DNA from: Rheinheimera maricola
Lineage (GTDB): Bacteria > Pseudomonadota > Gammaproteobacteria > Enterobacterales > Alteromonadaceae
Assembly: GCF_016918075.2 (NCBI RefSeq)
Contig: NZ_JAERPS020000003.1
Coordinates: 124,001-188,000 of the forward strand
Direction: 5' to 3'
Length of the DNA: 64,000 bases
Shown: in pieces, positions 56,949 to 64,000 of the stretch
Position numbering within the stretch: the stretch's first letter is position 1
How the letters are laid out: each line of letters begins with the position of its first letter
The notes under the pieces: generated by a model
Told to the model about the DNA's origin: nothing
Database searches by the model: none
Seen by the model: the letters and a program-made list of their open reading frames with translations, nothing else
Translations under genes and position numbers: made by a program

Positions 56949-59199
56949 ACTCTGGTGGCTGCTAATCACCATTTTAGCCATTACCTTCTCGGTGCTGGGC
57001 TATTTTGGCGCTGAGGTGTACCGCTCAGCGCCGCCAGTACCAGCTAAGGTGGTTGATCAGCAAGGACAAGTGCTGATGAACAACGAGACTATTTTAAACG
57101 GCCAGACTGCCTGGCAATCTGTCGGGGGTATGCAGCTGGGATCTATTTGGGGCCACGGTGCTTATCAGGCACCGGACTGGACGGCCGACTGGCTGCACCG
57201 CGAGTTAATGGCCTGGCTGGAACTGGCAGCGCAAGATGAATTTGGCCAAAGCTACACTGAGCTAAATGCCAAGCAACAAAATGCGTTGCAGTTTGCGCTC
57301 AAGCAAGCTTATCGCACTAACAGCTACGACAAAGCCACTGATACCTTGCTGCTGAGCGACAGACGGGCGCAGGCAATAGCGCAAACAGCTGAGCACTATA
57401 TAGCGTTATTTGGCGATGATGCCACGCTTAGCCAAACCCGCGCCAACTATGCGATGAAAAACAATACCTTGCCCTCGCTGAAACGCCGCCAGGAAATGAC
57501 GCAGTTTTTCTTCTGGACCGCCTGGGCCGCCAGCACAGAGCGCACACCGGATAGCGCCACTTACACCAATAACTGGCCGCATGAGCCATTAATTGATAAC
57601 CGGCCAACGGCGGAGAATCTGATCTGGTCTTTGGTCAGCATTATTTTACTGATCGCCGGTGTCGGTGGCCTGATCTGGGGCTGGGCATTTTTGCGTAAAC
57701 ACGACGAAGAAGAGCCTGAAGTTCCTAAACAAGACCCTATTGCCCGGCTTAAACTTACGCCGTCACAAAAGTCATTAGGTAAATATATTCTGGTGGTAGT
57801 GGCCTTGTTTACCCTGCAGGTAATGCTGGGTGGCTTTACCGCGCACTACACGGTAGAAGGTGATGGTTTTTATGGCTTAAATACCACTGAATGGTTGCCA
57901 TACAGCCTGGCGCGTACCTGGCATATTCAGGCAGCGATGTTCTGGATCGCCACCGGCTTTTTAGCGGCAGGGTTATTCTTAGCGCCGATCATTAACGGCG
58001 GTAAAGATCCTAAGTTCCAGAAACTGGGCGTAGATATCCTGTTTTGGGCGTTAGTGGTGCTGGTGGCTGGCTCCTTTGCCGGTAACTACTTTGCCATTAT
58101 GCAAATTATGCCCGAGCAGTACAGCTTCTGGTTTGGCCATCAGGGCTACGAGTACATCGATATTGGCCGCTTCTGGCAAATTATTAAATACGTTGGTGTG
58201 TTGTTCTGGCTGCTGTTAATGCTGCGGGCCATAGTGCCGGCATTTAAAGCGCCGGGTGATAAAAACCTGCTGGCGCTGTTTGCTGCCTCGGTAATTTGTG
58301 TTGGCTTATTCTACGGCGCCGGCTTGTTTTATGGTGAACGTACGCATTTATCGGTAATGGAGTACTGGCGCTGGTGGGTAGTACACCTGTGGGTAGAGGG
58401 CTTCTTTGAAGTGTTCGCCACGGTATCGCTGGCGTTTATCTTCCACAGCATGGGGCTGGTATCACGCAGTGTGGCCACCAGTGCTAGTTTAGCCTCGGCA
58501 TCGTTATTTATGCTTGGTGGTATACCCGGCACCTTCCACCATCTGTATTTCGCTGGCACTACTACACCGGTGATGGCGGTAGGCGCCACCTTCAGTGCAT
58601 TGGAAGTGGTGCCGCTGGTGGTACTGGGCTACGAAGCCTGGGAAAACTGGCGCTTAAAAAACAAAGCCCCCTGGATGGGCGATATTAAATGGCCACTGAT
58701 GTTTTTTGTCGCGGTAGCATTTTGGAATATGCTTGGTGCCGGTGTGTTTGGCTTTATGATTAACCCACCTATTGCGCTGTATTACCTGCAAGGCTTAAAC
58801 ACCACGCCAACCCATGCCCATGCTGCACTATTTGGTGTCTATGGCTTCCTGGCGCTGGGCTTTTGCTTGCTTATTCTGCGTTATATCCGACCACAGCTGG
58901 TGTTTGATGAAAAATTGATGAAAACCGCGTTTTGGTGGATGAACGGCGGCCTGGTGTTAATGCTATTTACCAGCTTATTGCCTATTGGTTTTATCCAGTT
59001 TTACGCCAGCGCTACCGAAGGCCTATGGTATGCCCGCAGTGAAGCTTTTATGCAAAGCGATATTTTGCATACGCTACGCTGGGTACGCACAGTTGGCGAT
59101 GTGATCTTTATCATCGGCGCCTTAGCAGTAAGTTGGCAGGTGGTAAAAGGCGTGTTTAACGGTAAAGCTGCCCGGCAGCCATTGCAACAGCTAAGCTGA
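56932..59199 (+). CDS. norB: Quinol-dependent nitric oxide reductase (qNor)
   Basis: Single-subunit inner-membrane enzyme reducing 2 NO to N2O with quinol electrons. It has 755 residues: an N-terminal cytochrome-c-like extension without heme motif (STRT region SVGGMQLGSIWGHGAYQAPD) and a fourteen-span heme-copper-oxidase-like core. Likely heme and FeB ligands are in YSLARTWHIQAAMFW, EYWRWWVVHLWVEGFFEVFA, GIPGTFHHLYFAGTT and THAHAALFGVYGFL. It lies behind NorR-type sites and removes NO produced during nitrate/nitrite metabolism. GGGGG precedes the ATG; a terminator follows. Confidence 0.94.
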   Translation: MAGYRKLWWLLITILAITFSVLGYFGAEVYRSAPPVPAKVVDQQGQVLMNNETILNGQTAWQSVGGMQLGSIWGHGAYQAPDWTADWLHRELMAWLELAAQDEFGQSYTELNAKQQNALQFALKQAYRTNSYDKATDTLLLSDRRAQAIAQTAEHYIALFGDDATLSQTRANYAMKNNTLPSLKRRQEMTQFFFWTAWAASTERTPDSATYTNNWPHEPLIDNRPTAENLIWSLVSIILLIAGVGGLIWGWAFLRKHDEEEPEVPKQDPIARLKLTPSQKSLGKYILVVVALFTLQVMLGGFTAHYTVEGDGFYGLNTTEWLPYSLARTWHIQAAMFWIATGFLAAGLFLAPIINGGKDPKFQKLGVDILFWALVVLVAGSFAGNYFAIMQIMPEQYSFWFGHQGYEYIDIGRFWQIIKYVGVLFWLLLMLRAIVPAFKAPGDKNLLALFAASVICVGLFYGAGLFYGERTHLSVMEYWRWWVVHLWVEGFFEVFATVSLAFIFHSMGLVSRSVATSASLASASLFMLGGIPGTFHHLYFAGTTTPVMAVGATFSALEVVPLVVLGYEAWENWRLKNKAPWMGDIKWPLMFFVAVAFWNMLGAGVFGFMINPPIALYYLQGLNTTPTHAHAALFGVYGFLALGFCLLILRYIRPQLVFDEKLMKTAFWWMNGGLVLMLFTSLLPIGFIQFYASATEGLWYARSEAFMQSDILHTLRWVRTVGDVIFIIGALAVSWQVVKGVFNGKAARQPLQQLS

Positions 59200-59213
59200 T
59201 ATTTCTGTTAATT

Positions 59214-59248
59214 AAAGACACCGTAGCACGTCTGCGGTGTCTTTTTTT
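59214..59248 (+). terminator. Intrinsic terminator after norB
   Basis: AAAGACACCG (59214-59223) pairs with CGGTGTCTTT (59235-59244), continuing into a run of seven T to 59248. Confidence 0.9.
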
Positions 59249-59260
59249 CTACTAACTCCT

Positions 59261-59266
59261 TATAAT
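59261..59266 (+). promoter_or_regulatory. -10 element TATAAT of the HPP-CBS gene
   Basis: A perfect TATAAT 13 bases upstream of the GTG start of the next gene. A -35 cannot be assigned within the terminator T-run. Transcription would start near 59273-59275, giving an almost leaderless message. Confidence 0.5.
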
Positions 59267-59278
59267 TGCCCTCCTTTG

Positions 59279-60529
59279 GTGCAAATATCGGATTTAACCT
59301 TGCAACGCCAAGCGAAAAACCTGCTTAGTGCCGCACTGGCACAATTGGGCCTGATTAAACGTGACAGCCAGCGTTTGTCCGCCATACCATTATCCGAACG
59401 GTTAAAGGTAGCACTGGCCGCCTTTATCGCGTTATTTATGGTTACCTACACCAGCCTGCAGCTAGCTGATGCTACCAGCACTATTGTGCTGCTTGCTTCA
59501 ATGGGCGCTTCGTCAGTATTGTTATTTGGTTTACCCAACAGCCCACTGGCCCGGCCCTGGTCATTTGCCGCCGGCCATATTATCTCTGCTGCGGTCGGCC
59601 TTATCTGCTCGCACTTGTTTACCGACTTAGCCCTGATGGCAGCGGTAACCATAGGCTGTGTGCTGTTTGTTATGTACCTGTTTGAGTGTATGCACCCGCC
59701 TGGCGGCGCCACTGCGCTGGTACCAGTGATTGCCTCAACTGACAGCGTACTGGGTTATGACTTTTTGCTGTACCCGGTGGCGCTGAATGTATTCGTCATG
59801 CTGCTGGTAGCTATTGTGCTGCAAAAATTTTGGCTAAAACGCGGGCTGCAGCCCACAGCGCAAAAATTTGATCCAGTGCATTTGCATAGAGACGCCTCAC
59901 CGCTGAAACGGCTGGGCCTGCAGCCAGAAGATTTACTCAGCGCACTCAACAGCTTTGATACCGTGGTCGATATTAGCGAGCAGGATTTAGAACGTTTGTA
60001 CTATCAGGCGCAGTTAAATGCCTATCAGCGCAAAAGCGGTGAAATTCGCTGTAGCGACATTATGTCGCGTGATCTGGTTACTGTTGGGCCGAACAGCGCA
60101 GTGGCATCGGCCTGGCAACTGCTACGCAAACACAAAATTAGTATGTTGCCAGTAACAGACACCCAGCAGCAACTGCTAGGCGTGGTATCAACGGTCGACT
60201 TTCTGAAAAACTTACAAGTACCACACTACTGGGGCTTACTGCGCCATGTTAATCAACTGCTGCTAAAAAACCGCCACAATAGACAATACAAACGTAAAGT
60301 AGCCGAGATTATGGTGACAAAGCTAACCGTTGCGCACGAGAACGACCATATCGCCGCGTTGGTGCCGATGTTATCCGATCAGGGCTTGCACCATATACCT
60401 GTGTTAAACGACCAGCAGCAGCTGGTCGGCATTATTACCCAGTCGGATCTTATTGCCGCGCTCTTTAGCAACAACCTGGTTTGCAACAACTCGGTTAACG
60501 ACAACTTGGCTAGCACTAAACCGACCTGA
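59279..60529 (+). CDS. HPP-family membrane protein with CBS pair
   Basis: A protein of about 416 residues. Residues of about 45-190 form four transmembrane spans of the HPP family with the eponymous motif CMHPPGGATALVPVI. The C-terminal 150 residues are two CBS domains (CSDIMSRDLVTVGPNSAV, and IMVTKLTVAHENDHIAALVP), with DFL and QSDLIAALFS ends that bind nucleotides. HPP proteins have been proposed as nitrite transporters in plastids and cyanobacteria, so the position after norB in a nitrate/nitrite region is suggestive. Start is unclear: GTG 59279 is preferred because upstream codons lie in the terminator, and no ribosome site is visible. Confidence 0.8.
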   Translation: MQISDLTLQRQAKNLLSAALAQLGLIKRDSQRLSAIPLSERLKVALAAFIALFMVTYTSLQLADATSTIVLLASMGASSVLLFGLPNSPLARPWSFAAGHIISAAVGLICSHLFTDLALMAAVTIGCVLFVMYLFECMHPPGGATALVPVIASTDSVLGYDFLLYPVALNVFVMLLVAIVLQKFWLKRGLQPTAQKFDPVHLHRDASPLKRLGLQPEDLLSALNSFDTVVDISEQDLERLYYQAQLNAYQRKSGEIRCSDIMSRDLVTVGPNSAVASAWQLLRKHKISMLPVTDTQQQLLGVVSTVDFLKNLQVPHYWGLLRHVNQLLLKNRHNRQYKRKVAEIMVTKLTVAHENDHIAALVPMLSDQGLHHIPVLNDQQQLVGIITQSDLIAALFSNNLVCNNSVNDNLASTKPT

Positions 60530-60533
60530 ACCC

Positions 60534-60549
60534 TACCCCATCAGGGGTA
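60534..60549. terminator. Possible hairpin after the HPP-CBS gene
   Basis: TACCCC-ATCA-GGGGTA is a 6-bp stem just after the stop. No U-run follows, so terminator function is uncertain. Confidence 0.35.
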
Positions 60550-60627
60550 AGCCGTTACCACTTAATACCAAGGCTCAGGCCGACCCGGCTTTGTTACACT
60601 AGTCAAAATGGTTACTGAGCTTATGCT

Positions 60628-61032
60628 ATGAATATTGAATCTTACTCTGACTTAATCCAGGCTGCCGCCATGCAGGACGAGCCGCAGCGTTTGCTGTTTG
60701 TGTTTGCCAAAGCCGAGCTGCCTAATGGCTACACCGACACGCAGAAAAACAACTTTGAGCAAGGCCACGGCGGCGCGTTAGCACCGGTGTTGTGTGTTGA
60801 TAAATTACCGGATGACGTCAGCGATTTTGCCAGCTTAGTGAATGAATCAAAAACCACTGGCGTCGACTGGGATATCGCCTTTGTTTCAGCACTGGGCGGC
60901 CGTGGTGGTTTCCCGCCAAACAGCGATGAGGCTAGCCAGCCACTGAAAATGATGATGGAAAAAATTCAGGGCGGCATGATTGCCGATTTTCTAACCTTTG
61001 ATAAAGCAGGTGAATTAGTGGCGTTGTATTAA
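60628..61032 (+). CDS. Conserved hypothetical protein
   Basis: A 134-residue soluble protein: LLFVFAKAELPNGYTDTQKN, GHGGALAPVLCVDKLPDDV, DWDIAFVSALGGRGGFPPNS and a GMIADFLTFDKAGELVAL end. Homologues in gammaproteobacteria are sometimes labelled ribonucleotide reductase subunit alpha without evidence. No signal peptide, no metal motif. Isolated. Codon use is like its neighbours. Function not known. Confidence 0.75.
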   Translation: MNIESYSDLIQAAAMQDEPQRLLFVFAKAELPNGYTDTQKNNFEQGHGGALAPVLCVDKLPDDVSDFASLVNESKTTGVDWDIAFVSALGGRGGFPPNSDEASQPLKMMMEKIQGGMIADFLTFDKAGELVALY

Positions 61033-61058
61033 CCACATCAATTACAGCCGATGCAGAG

Positions 61059-61075
61059 CGCAATGATGCGCCCCT
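61059..61075. repeat. GCGCAATGATGCGCCCC, partial copy of the palindrome family
   Basis: Only the right arm (GCGCCCCTACAACA) is complete; the left GGGG is replaced by AGAG. CCGATGCAG, a flank of other copies, occurs just before it. Located between convergent genes. Confidence 0.5.
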
Positions 61076-61108
61076 ACAACAACCATTGTCTGTGCCCTCG
61101 CCAAGACG

Positions 61109-61804
61109 TTATTTCAGCCCCAGCGCCGTTCGAACCGAGTTAGCAAAGTCGGTAAAACGCTCAGTCAGGCTGCGTTTTACACTGATGCTAACCGAGCCCA
61201 ATACCGAATAGCCCTCAATACGGATAAAGTGGGTTTTGTGTGTCCCGGCCTTGTCAGTGCTTACACTGTTACTGCTGGACGAGACGATATTATTAATATC
61301 GCTAAGCACAGCTACATGCTCGGGCACCTTAATGTCGATGCTGCCAAGCCAATTACGGGTGTACAGTGTTACCTGCGGCTGATCAAATACGGCGTCGGAA
61401 AAATCCAGCTCTATCGATGACAGCGCATTAATAATCGTCAGCTGCGCTGGTACGCGCCACGGACCGCTGCGCTCATCACTGCTCAGTACCGACACCAGTC
61501 GATCACCGTCCGCAGTATCGGATGTAGCAGTGCGCTCAGCTTTAGCTTGCGGCTTTGCCGCACTGTTAAAGCTCTGTGCCCACATAGCACGGTACTTTGC
61601 ATCTGGCAGCAGGGTTAAATCGGCCACTTGCTCGGCCAGCAGCTGATGATCATCCGAGTTAGTAGCAATATCCAGCCGGCGCTCAAAGGCCTGCTCAGAA
61701 ATGACACCGTGGCTGTAGTTCATAATAAGCTGGTCAATCACCTCTTCCCTGACCTGAGCAATAGGCCTGTCTGCCAATTTTACGCCTGTGATATCAAGTG
61801 CCAT
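61109..61804 (-). CDS. DUF1707 domain / LiaF-like protein
   Basis: A 231-residue soluble protein. The N-terminal 60 residues resemble DUF1707 (VREEVIDQLIMNYSHGVISE then FERRLDIATNSDDH). The C-terminal 120 residues resemble the LiaF-like beta-repeat domain (LSSIELDFSDAVFDQPQVTL, then LGSIDIKVPEHVAVLSD). No transmembrane span is visible. Related proteins respond to cell-envelope stress in Gram-positives; the role here is unknown. Isolated gene. Confidence 0.75.
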   Translation of the reverse strand: MALDITGVKLADRPIAQVREEVIDQLIMNYSHGVISEQAFERRLDIATNSDDHQLLAEQVADLTLLPDAKYRAMWAQSFNSAAKPQAKAERTATSDTADGDRLVSVLSSDERSGPWRVPAQLTIINALSSIELDFSDAVFDQPQVTLYTRNWLGSIDIKVPEHVAVLSDINNIVSSSSNSVSTDKAGTHKTHFIRIEGYSVLGSVSISVKRSLTERFTDFANSVRTALGLK

Positions 61805-62023
61805 GCTGTTTCCCCTTACCGGCTATTGCGTTGTCCATGCATTAACGCTGAGTACATAATCAACAGCATGGCGCAAAGTTTCCGGTTCAGAAAGGAGAAA
61901 ATTGTAAGCGTATTTAACAGCGCGAGCATAGGGGGCAACATTTGGTTGCTTGACTTGTTAAATGCCACCCACTAGCATAATGCGTATAAACAGTGCGCAT
62001 AGGCGATGCTAGGAGTAAATGTG
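61805..62023. promoter_or_regulatory. Promoter region of ccdAB
   Basis: 219 bases without a gene. ATGCG-N11-CGCAT near 61980-62000 is a dyad that includes TATAAA, a likely -10, so it may be the CcdA operator. Confidence 0.4.
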
Positions 62024-62269
62024 ATGCCACCTTTAAGCAGCAACGCGGTCGCTAAAAAAGCGACAAACCTTAGTATCAACAGAGATTTATTAGCAGAGGC
62101 CCGCAGCCTGAATATAAACCTGTCTGCCACGCTTGAGGGGGCGCTAACTGAAAAAATCCGTCAGGAAAAGCGCAATCAATGGCTGCAAGATAACCGCGAA
62201 GCCATTGCCGCCTGTAATGAACTTGCTGAACAAAACGGTCTTTTTGCTGACAAGCATCGGGTATTCTGA
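62024..62269 (+). CDS. ccdA: CcdA-family antitoxin
   Basis: An 81-residue antitoxin with an N-terminal ribbon-helix-helix (KKATNLSINRDLLAEARSLN then INLSATLEGALTEKIRQEKR) and a C-terminal toxin-binding tail (WLQDNREAIAACNELAEQNG then FADKHRVF). ATG 62024 has AGGAG eight bases upstream; the ATG at 62006 includes that ribosome site and is rejected. Stop overlaps the toxin start. Confidence 0.92.
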   Translation: MPPLSSNAVAKKATNLSINRDLLAEARSLNINLSATLEGALTEKIRQEKRNQWLQDNREAIAACNELAEQNGLFADKHRVF

Positions 62270-62586
62270 TGGCGCAGTTCGACGTTTATGTAAATACTGA
62301 TCAAGATACCTATAAAATTTACCCCTATTTTATCGATATTCAAAACAGCCTCCTCGATACCCTGAATAGCAGAGTCGTAATTCCACTGACGCCCATTCAG
62401 GGGGCCGACAATACCTACCCCAAACACCTTTGCCCTGTCATTGAAATTATCAACAAAAAGTTTGCAGTGCTTACCTATCAGCTGACCAGCGTCCCCATCA
62501 GTTTTTTGCAACAACAGGAAACGTCAGTCGTTGCCAGTCGGGATGACATCGTCGCGGCTATAGATTTTCTGGTTACCGGCATTTAA
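62269..62586 (+). CDS. ccdB: CcdB-family toxin (gyrase poison)
   Basis: A 105-residue toxin: MAQFDVYVNTDQDTYKIYPY, VVIPLTPIQGADNTYPK, HLCPVIEIINKKFAVLTYQL and the C-terminal DDIVAAIDFLVTGI with the Trp-less gyrase-binding end (Gly-Ile in place of the usual WGI). Since the Trp of the F-plasmid WGI motif is replaced by Thr, gyrase activity could be altered. Overlaps ccdA by one base. Confidence 0.9.
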   Translation: MAQFDVYVNTDQDTYKIYPYFIDIQNSLLDTLNSRVVIPLTPIQGADNTYPKHLCPVIEIINKKFAVLTYQLTSVPISFLQQQETSVVASRDDIVAAIDFLVTGI

Positions 62587-62631
62587 CAAAACAAGAATGG
62601 TGTTTGGGTAATTAACAGCTAAACCAGTGTT

Positions 62632-62650
62632 GGGGCGCATAGTTGCGCCC
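62632..62650. repeat. GGGGCGCATAGTTGCGCCC palindrome
   Basis: Copy of the family after ccdB. A second, imperfect one with a longer loop (GGGGCGC at 62679 and GTTGCGCC at 62703) follows before the hemN stop. Confidence 0.65.
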
Positions 62651-62719
62651 TATTTCTTTATCAATGCCCGCTATAAATCGGGGCGCTTTCTCGGTATAAA
62701 TAGTTGCGCCTATATAGGT

Positions 62720-64000
62720 TTATACCACTTTCGAATAGCGTTGCTGGCTCTGGGTTAAATAGGCATCAAAGCAGGCGCAGATACTGCGCACCCATAGCCT
62801 GCCGGCGTTGGTGACTTTAATCCGCCCAGCGTATACCTCAACTAAACCGTCTTCCATAAAGGGCTGCAAGCGCTCTAGCGCCTCGGCGAAGTATTGCCAG
62901 AGGCCGTTAATACGCCAGCGCTGACTAAAAGCTTCAACATCCAGCTCGAAGTGACAGATTAACTGGCTAATCAGTGCGGCACGCAGTTTATCATCGCTAT
63001 TTAAACTAAAGCCGCGCTCTACCGGCAGCCGGCCGCTGTTGATAGCGGCATAATATTCCGGCAGCTCTTTACTGTTTTGCCATAACACCCCGCTTACCTG
63101 GCTGATACTGGATACGCCAAGGCCAATTAACGCATCTTGCCCTGCGGTAGTATAACCCTGAAAATTACGCTGCAGCTTACCAGCTTGTTGCGCCTTGGCT
63201 AAGGCGTCATCGGGTCTGGCAAAGTGGTCCATGCCGATAAACTGATAGCCAGCGGCAACAAATCGGTTAATGGCCAGTTGCATTAACTCCAGCTTTAACG
63301 GCGCATCCGGCAGGCTGGCATCACTGATTTTACGCTGAGCGGCAAAGCGCTCAGGAATATGGGCATAGCTAAATAGTGAGATGCGATCGGGGTTTAAGCG
63401 GATAATTTCATCAACTGTCTCGGTAAAACTGGCCGGCTGCTGAAATGGCAGACCGTAGATAAGGTCAAGATTAATCGAGCTAAAGCCGAGTTCACGGCTT
63501 AACTGCACCTGATGGCGGATAAGGTCGGTGTCCTGCACGCGGTTAATGGCAATTTGCACCTTTTCATCTAAATCCTGCACGCCAAAGCTGACACGATTAA
63601 AGCCCAGCGTACGTAAGTGCCGCAGCTTATCGTCGCTGCAGCTGCGCGGATCTATTTCAATGCTAATTTCTGCATCCGTATTAATAGCAAAATTTTGCTG
63701 CAACAACGCCATTAAGCGGCTTAGCTGCACTTCGGTTAAAAAAGTGGGGGTACCGCCACCTAAATGCAGCTGGTTGATGCTTTTGCCGTTAAGCAGCGGT
63801 TGATACAGCGCCATTTCCTGCGCTAAAGCGTCAAGATAAGTATCGGCTTTATGCTGATGGCGGGTGATCACCTTATTGCAGCCGCAGTAGTAACAAAGCT
63901 TGTGGCAAAATGGGATATGCAGGTACAAGCTGAGTTCGTTCGGGCTTTGCGCTATGGCCGTTTGAATTTGGCCGCGATCAAAGTTGCTGTCAAGCGCCAA
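62720..64000 (-). CDS. hemN: Oxygen-independent coproporphyrinogen III oxidase, partial
   Basis: Radical-SAM enzyme of anaerobic heme synthesis. The 426 residues seen lack the N-terminus, which is beyond the window; the family is about 455. Motifs: LYLHIPFCHKLCYYCGCNKV (SAM cluster CX3CX2C with the extra Cys), LHLGGGTPTFL, SFGVQDLDEKVQIAINRVQ, NLDLIYGLPFQ and IGMDHFARPDDALAKAQ. Fits the anaerobic theme. The FNR control commonly seen for hemN cannot be checked because its promoter lies outside. Confidence 0.95.
   Translation of the reverse strand: MALDSNFDRGQIQTAIAQSPNELSLYLHIPFCHKLCYYCGCNKVITRHQHKADTYLDALAQEMALYQPLLNGKSINQLHLGGGTPTFLTEVQLSRLMALLQQNFAINTDAEISIEIDPRSCSDDKLRHLRTLGFNRVSFGVQDLDEKVQIAINRVQDTDLIRHQVQLSRELGFSSINLDLIYGLPFQQPASFTETVDEIIRLNPDRISLFSYAHIPERFAAQRKISDASLPDAPLKLELMQLAINRFVAAGYQFIGMDHFARPDDALAKAQQAGKLQRNFQGYTTAGQDALIGLGVSSISQVSGVLWQNSKELPEYYAAINSGRLPVERGFSLNSDDKLRAALISQLICHFELDVEAFSQRWRINGLWQYFAEALERLQPFMEDGLVEVYAGRIKVTNAGRLWVRSICACFDAYLTQSQQRYSKVV

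Noticed and set aside
1-64000. CRISPR arrays, tRNA or rRNA genes
   Set aside because: No regularly spaced repeats and no recognisable tRNA or rRNA sequence were seen by reading; a tRNA scan was not possible.

Overview
The window is a 64 kb stretch of a gammaproteobacterial chromosome, most likely from an Alteromonadales/Chromatiaceae-type facultative anaerobe in the Rheinheimera, Alishewanella or Arsukibacterium neighbourhood. That placement is inferred from protein style and gene content; no rRNA was available to test it. Most of the window concerns nitrate: its uptake, assimilation and respiration, the molybdenum cofactor these enzymes need, and disposal of the nitric oxide they generate. 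I saw no rRNA, tRNA or CRISPR array.

0-13 kb, nitrate assimilation. On the minus strand nasA (assimilatory nitrate reductase with a C-terminal [2Fe-2S] domain) is followed by a siroheme-synthesis methyltransferase cut by the window edge. Divergently, nasT (ANTAR antiterminator) and nasS (nitrate sensor) are followed by an ABC nitrate transporter, an FAD/NAD(P)H oxidoreductase and nirBD. The leaders of nasA and nrtA each carry a sigma54-type -24/-12 promoter, a hexaloop hairpin of the ANTAR-target type and an overlapping intrinsic terminator. NtrC-like dyads lie upstream. A third leader of the same design precedes an outer-membrane porin gene at 52.4 kb, about 39 kb away.

13-19.5 kb, molybdenum cofactor. 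A Moco riboswitch precedes moaA-mobA-moaB-moaC-moaD-moaE-modABC. A MITE-like element of about 163 bp with imperfect 28-29 bp terminal inverted repeats sits between moaC and moaD.

19.5-24 kb, accessory segment. Three type II toxin-antitoxin modules (HigBA with two clear operators, a RelE-type toxin with an HTH antitoxin, and ParE with an unstable-antitoxin family partner), a secreted esterase and degenerate non-coding DNA.

24-38 kb, mixed genes: argO/argP, a LysR regulator divergent from a small GST/NTF2/tautomerase cluster, a deaminase, a lipoprotein fusing an alpha/beta-hydrolase to an amidohydrolase, a PAS protein with a CheB-CheR-PAS protein, trhP-yfhL for tRNA hydroxylation, and an alpha-keto acid decarboxylase with a perfect FNR box.

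38-52 kb, nitrate respiration: narL-moeA, narK, narX, narGHJI and a parvulin-type prolyl isomerase. FNR-type boxes and a NarL 7-2-7 palindrome lie in the intergenic regions.

52-64 kb, anaerobic metabolism and defence: the porin, nrdG-nrdD with an FNR box, sirB-like, a quinol-dependent nitric oxide reductase behind three NorR-type sites and a sigma54-like promoter, an HPP-CBS membrane protein, two genes of unknown role, ccdAB and a partial hemN. A family of short GGGGCGCA...TGCGCCCC palindromes is scattered through the intergenic DNA from 38 to 63 kb.
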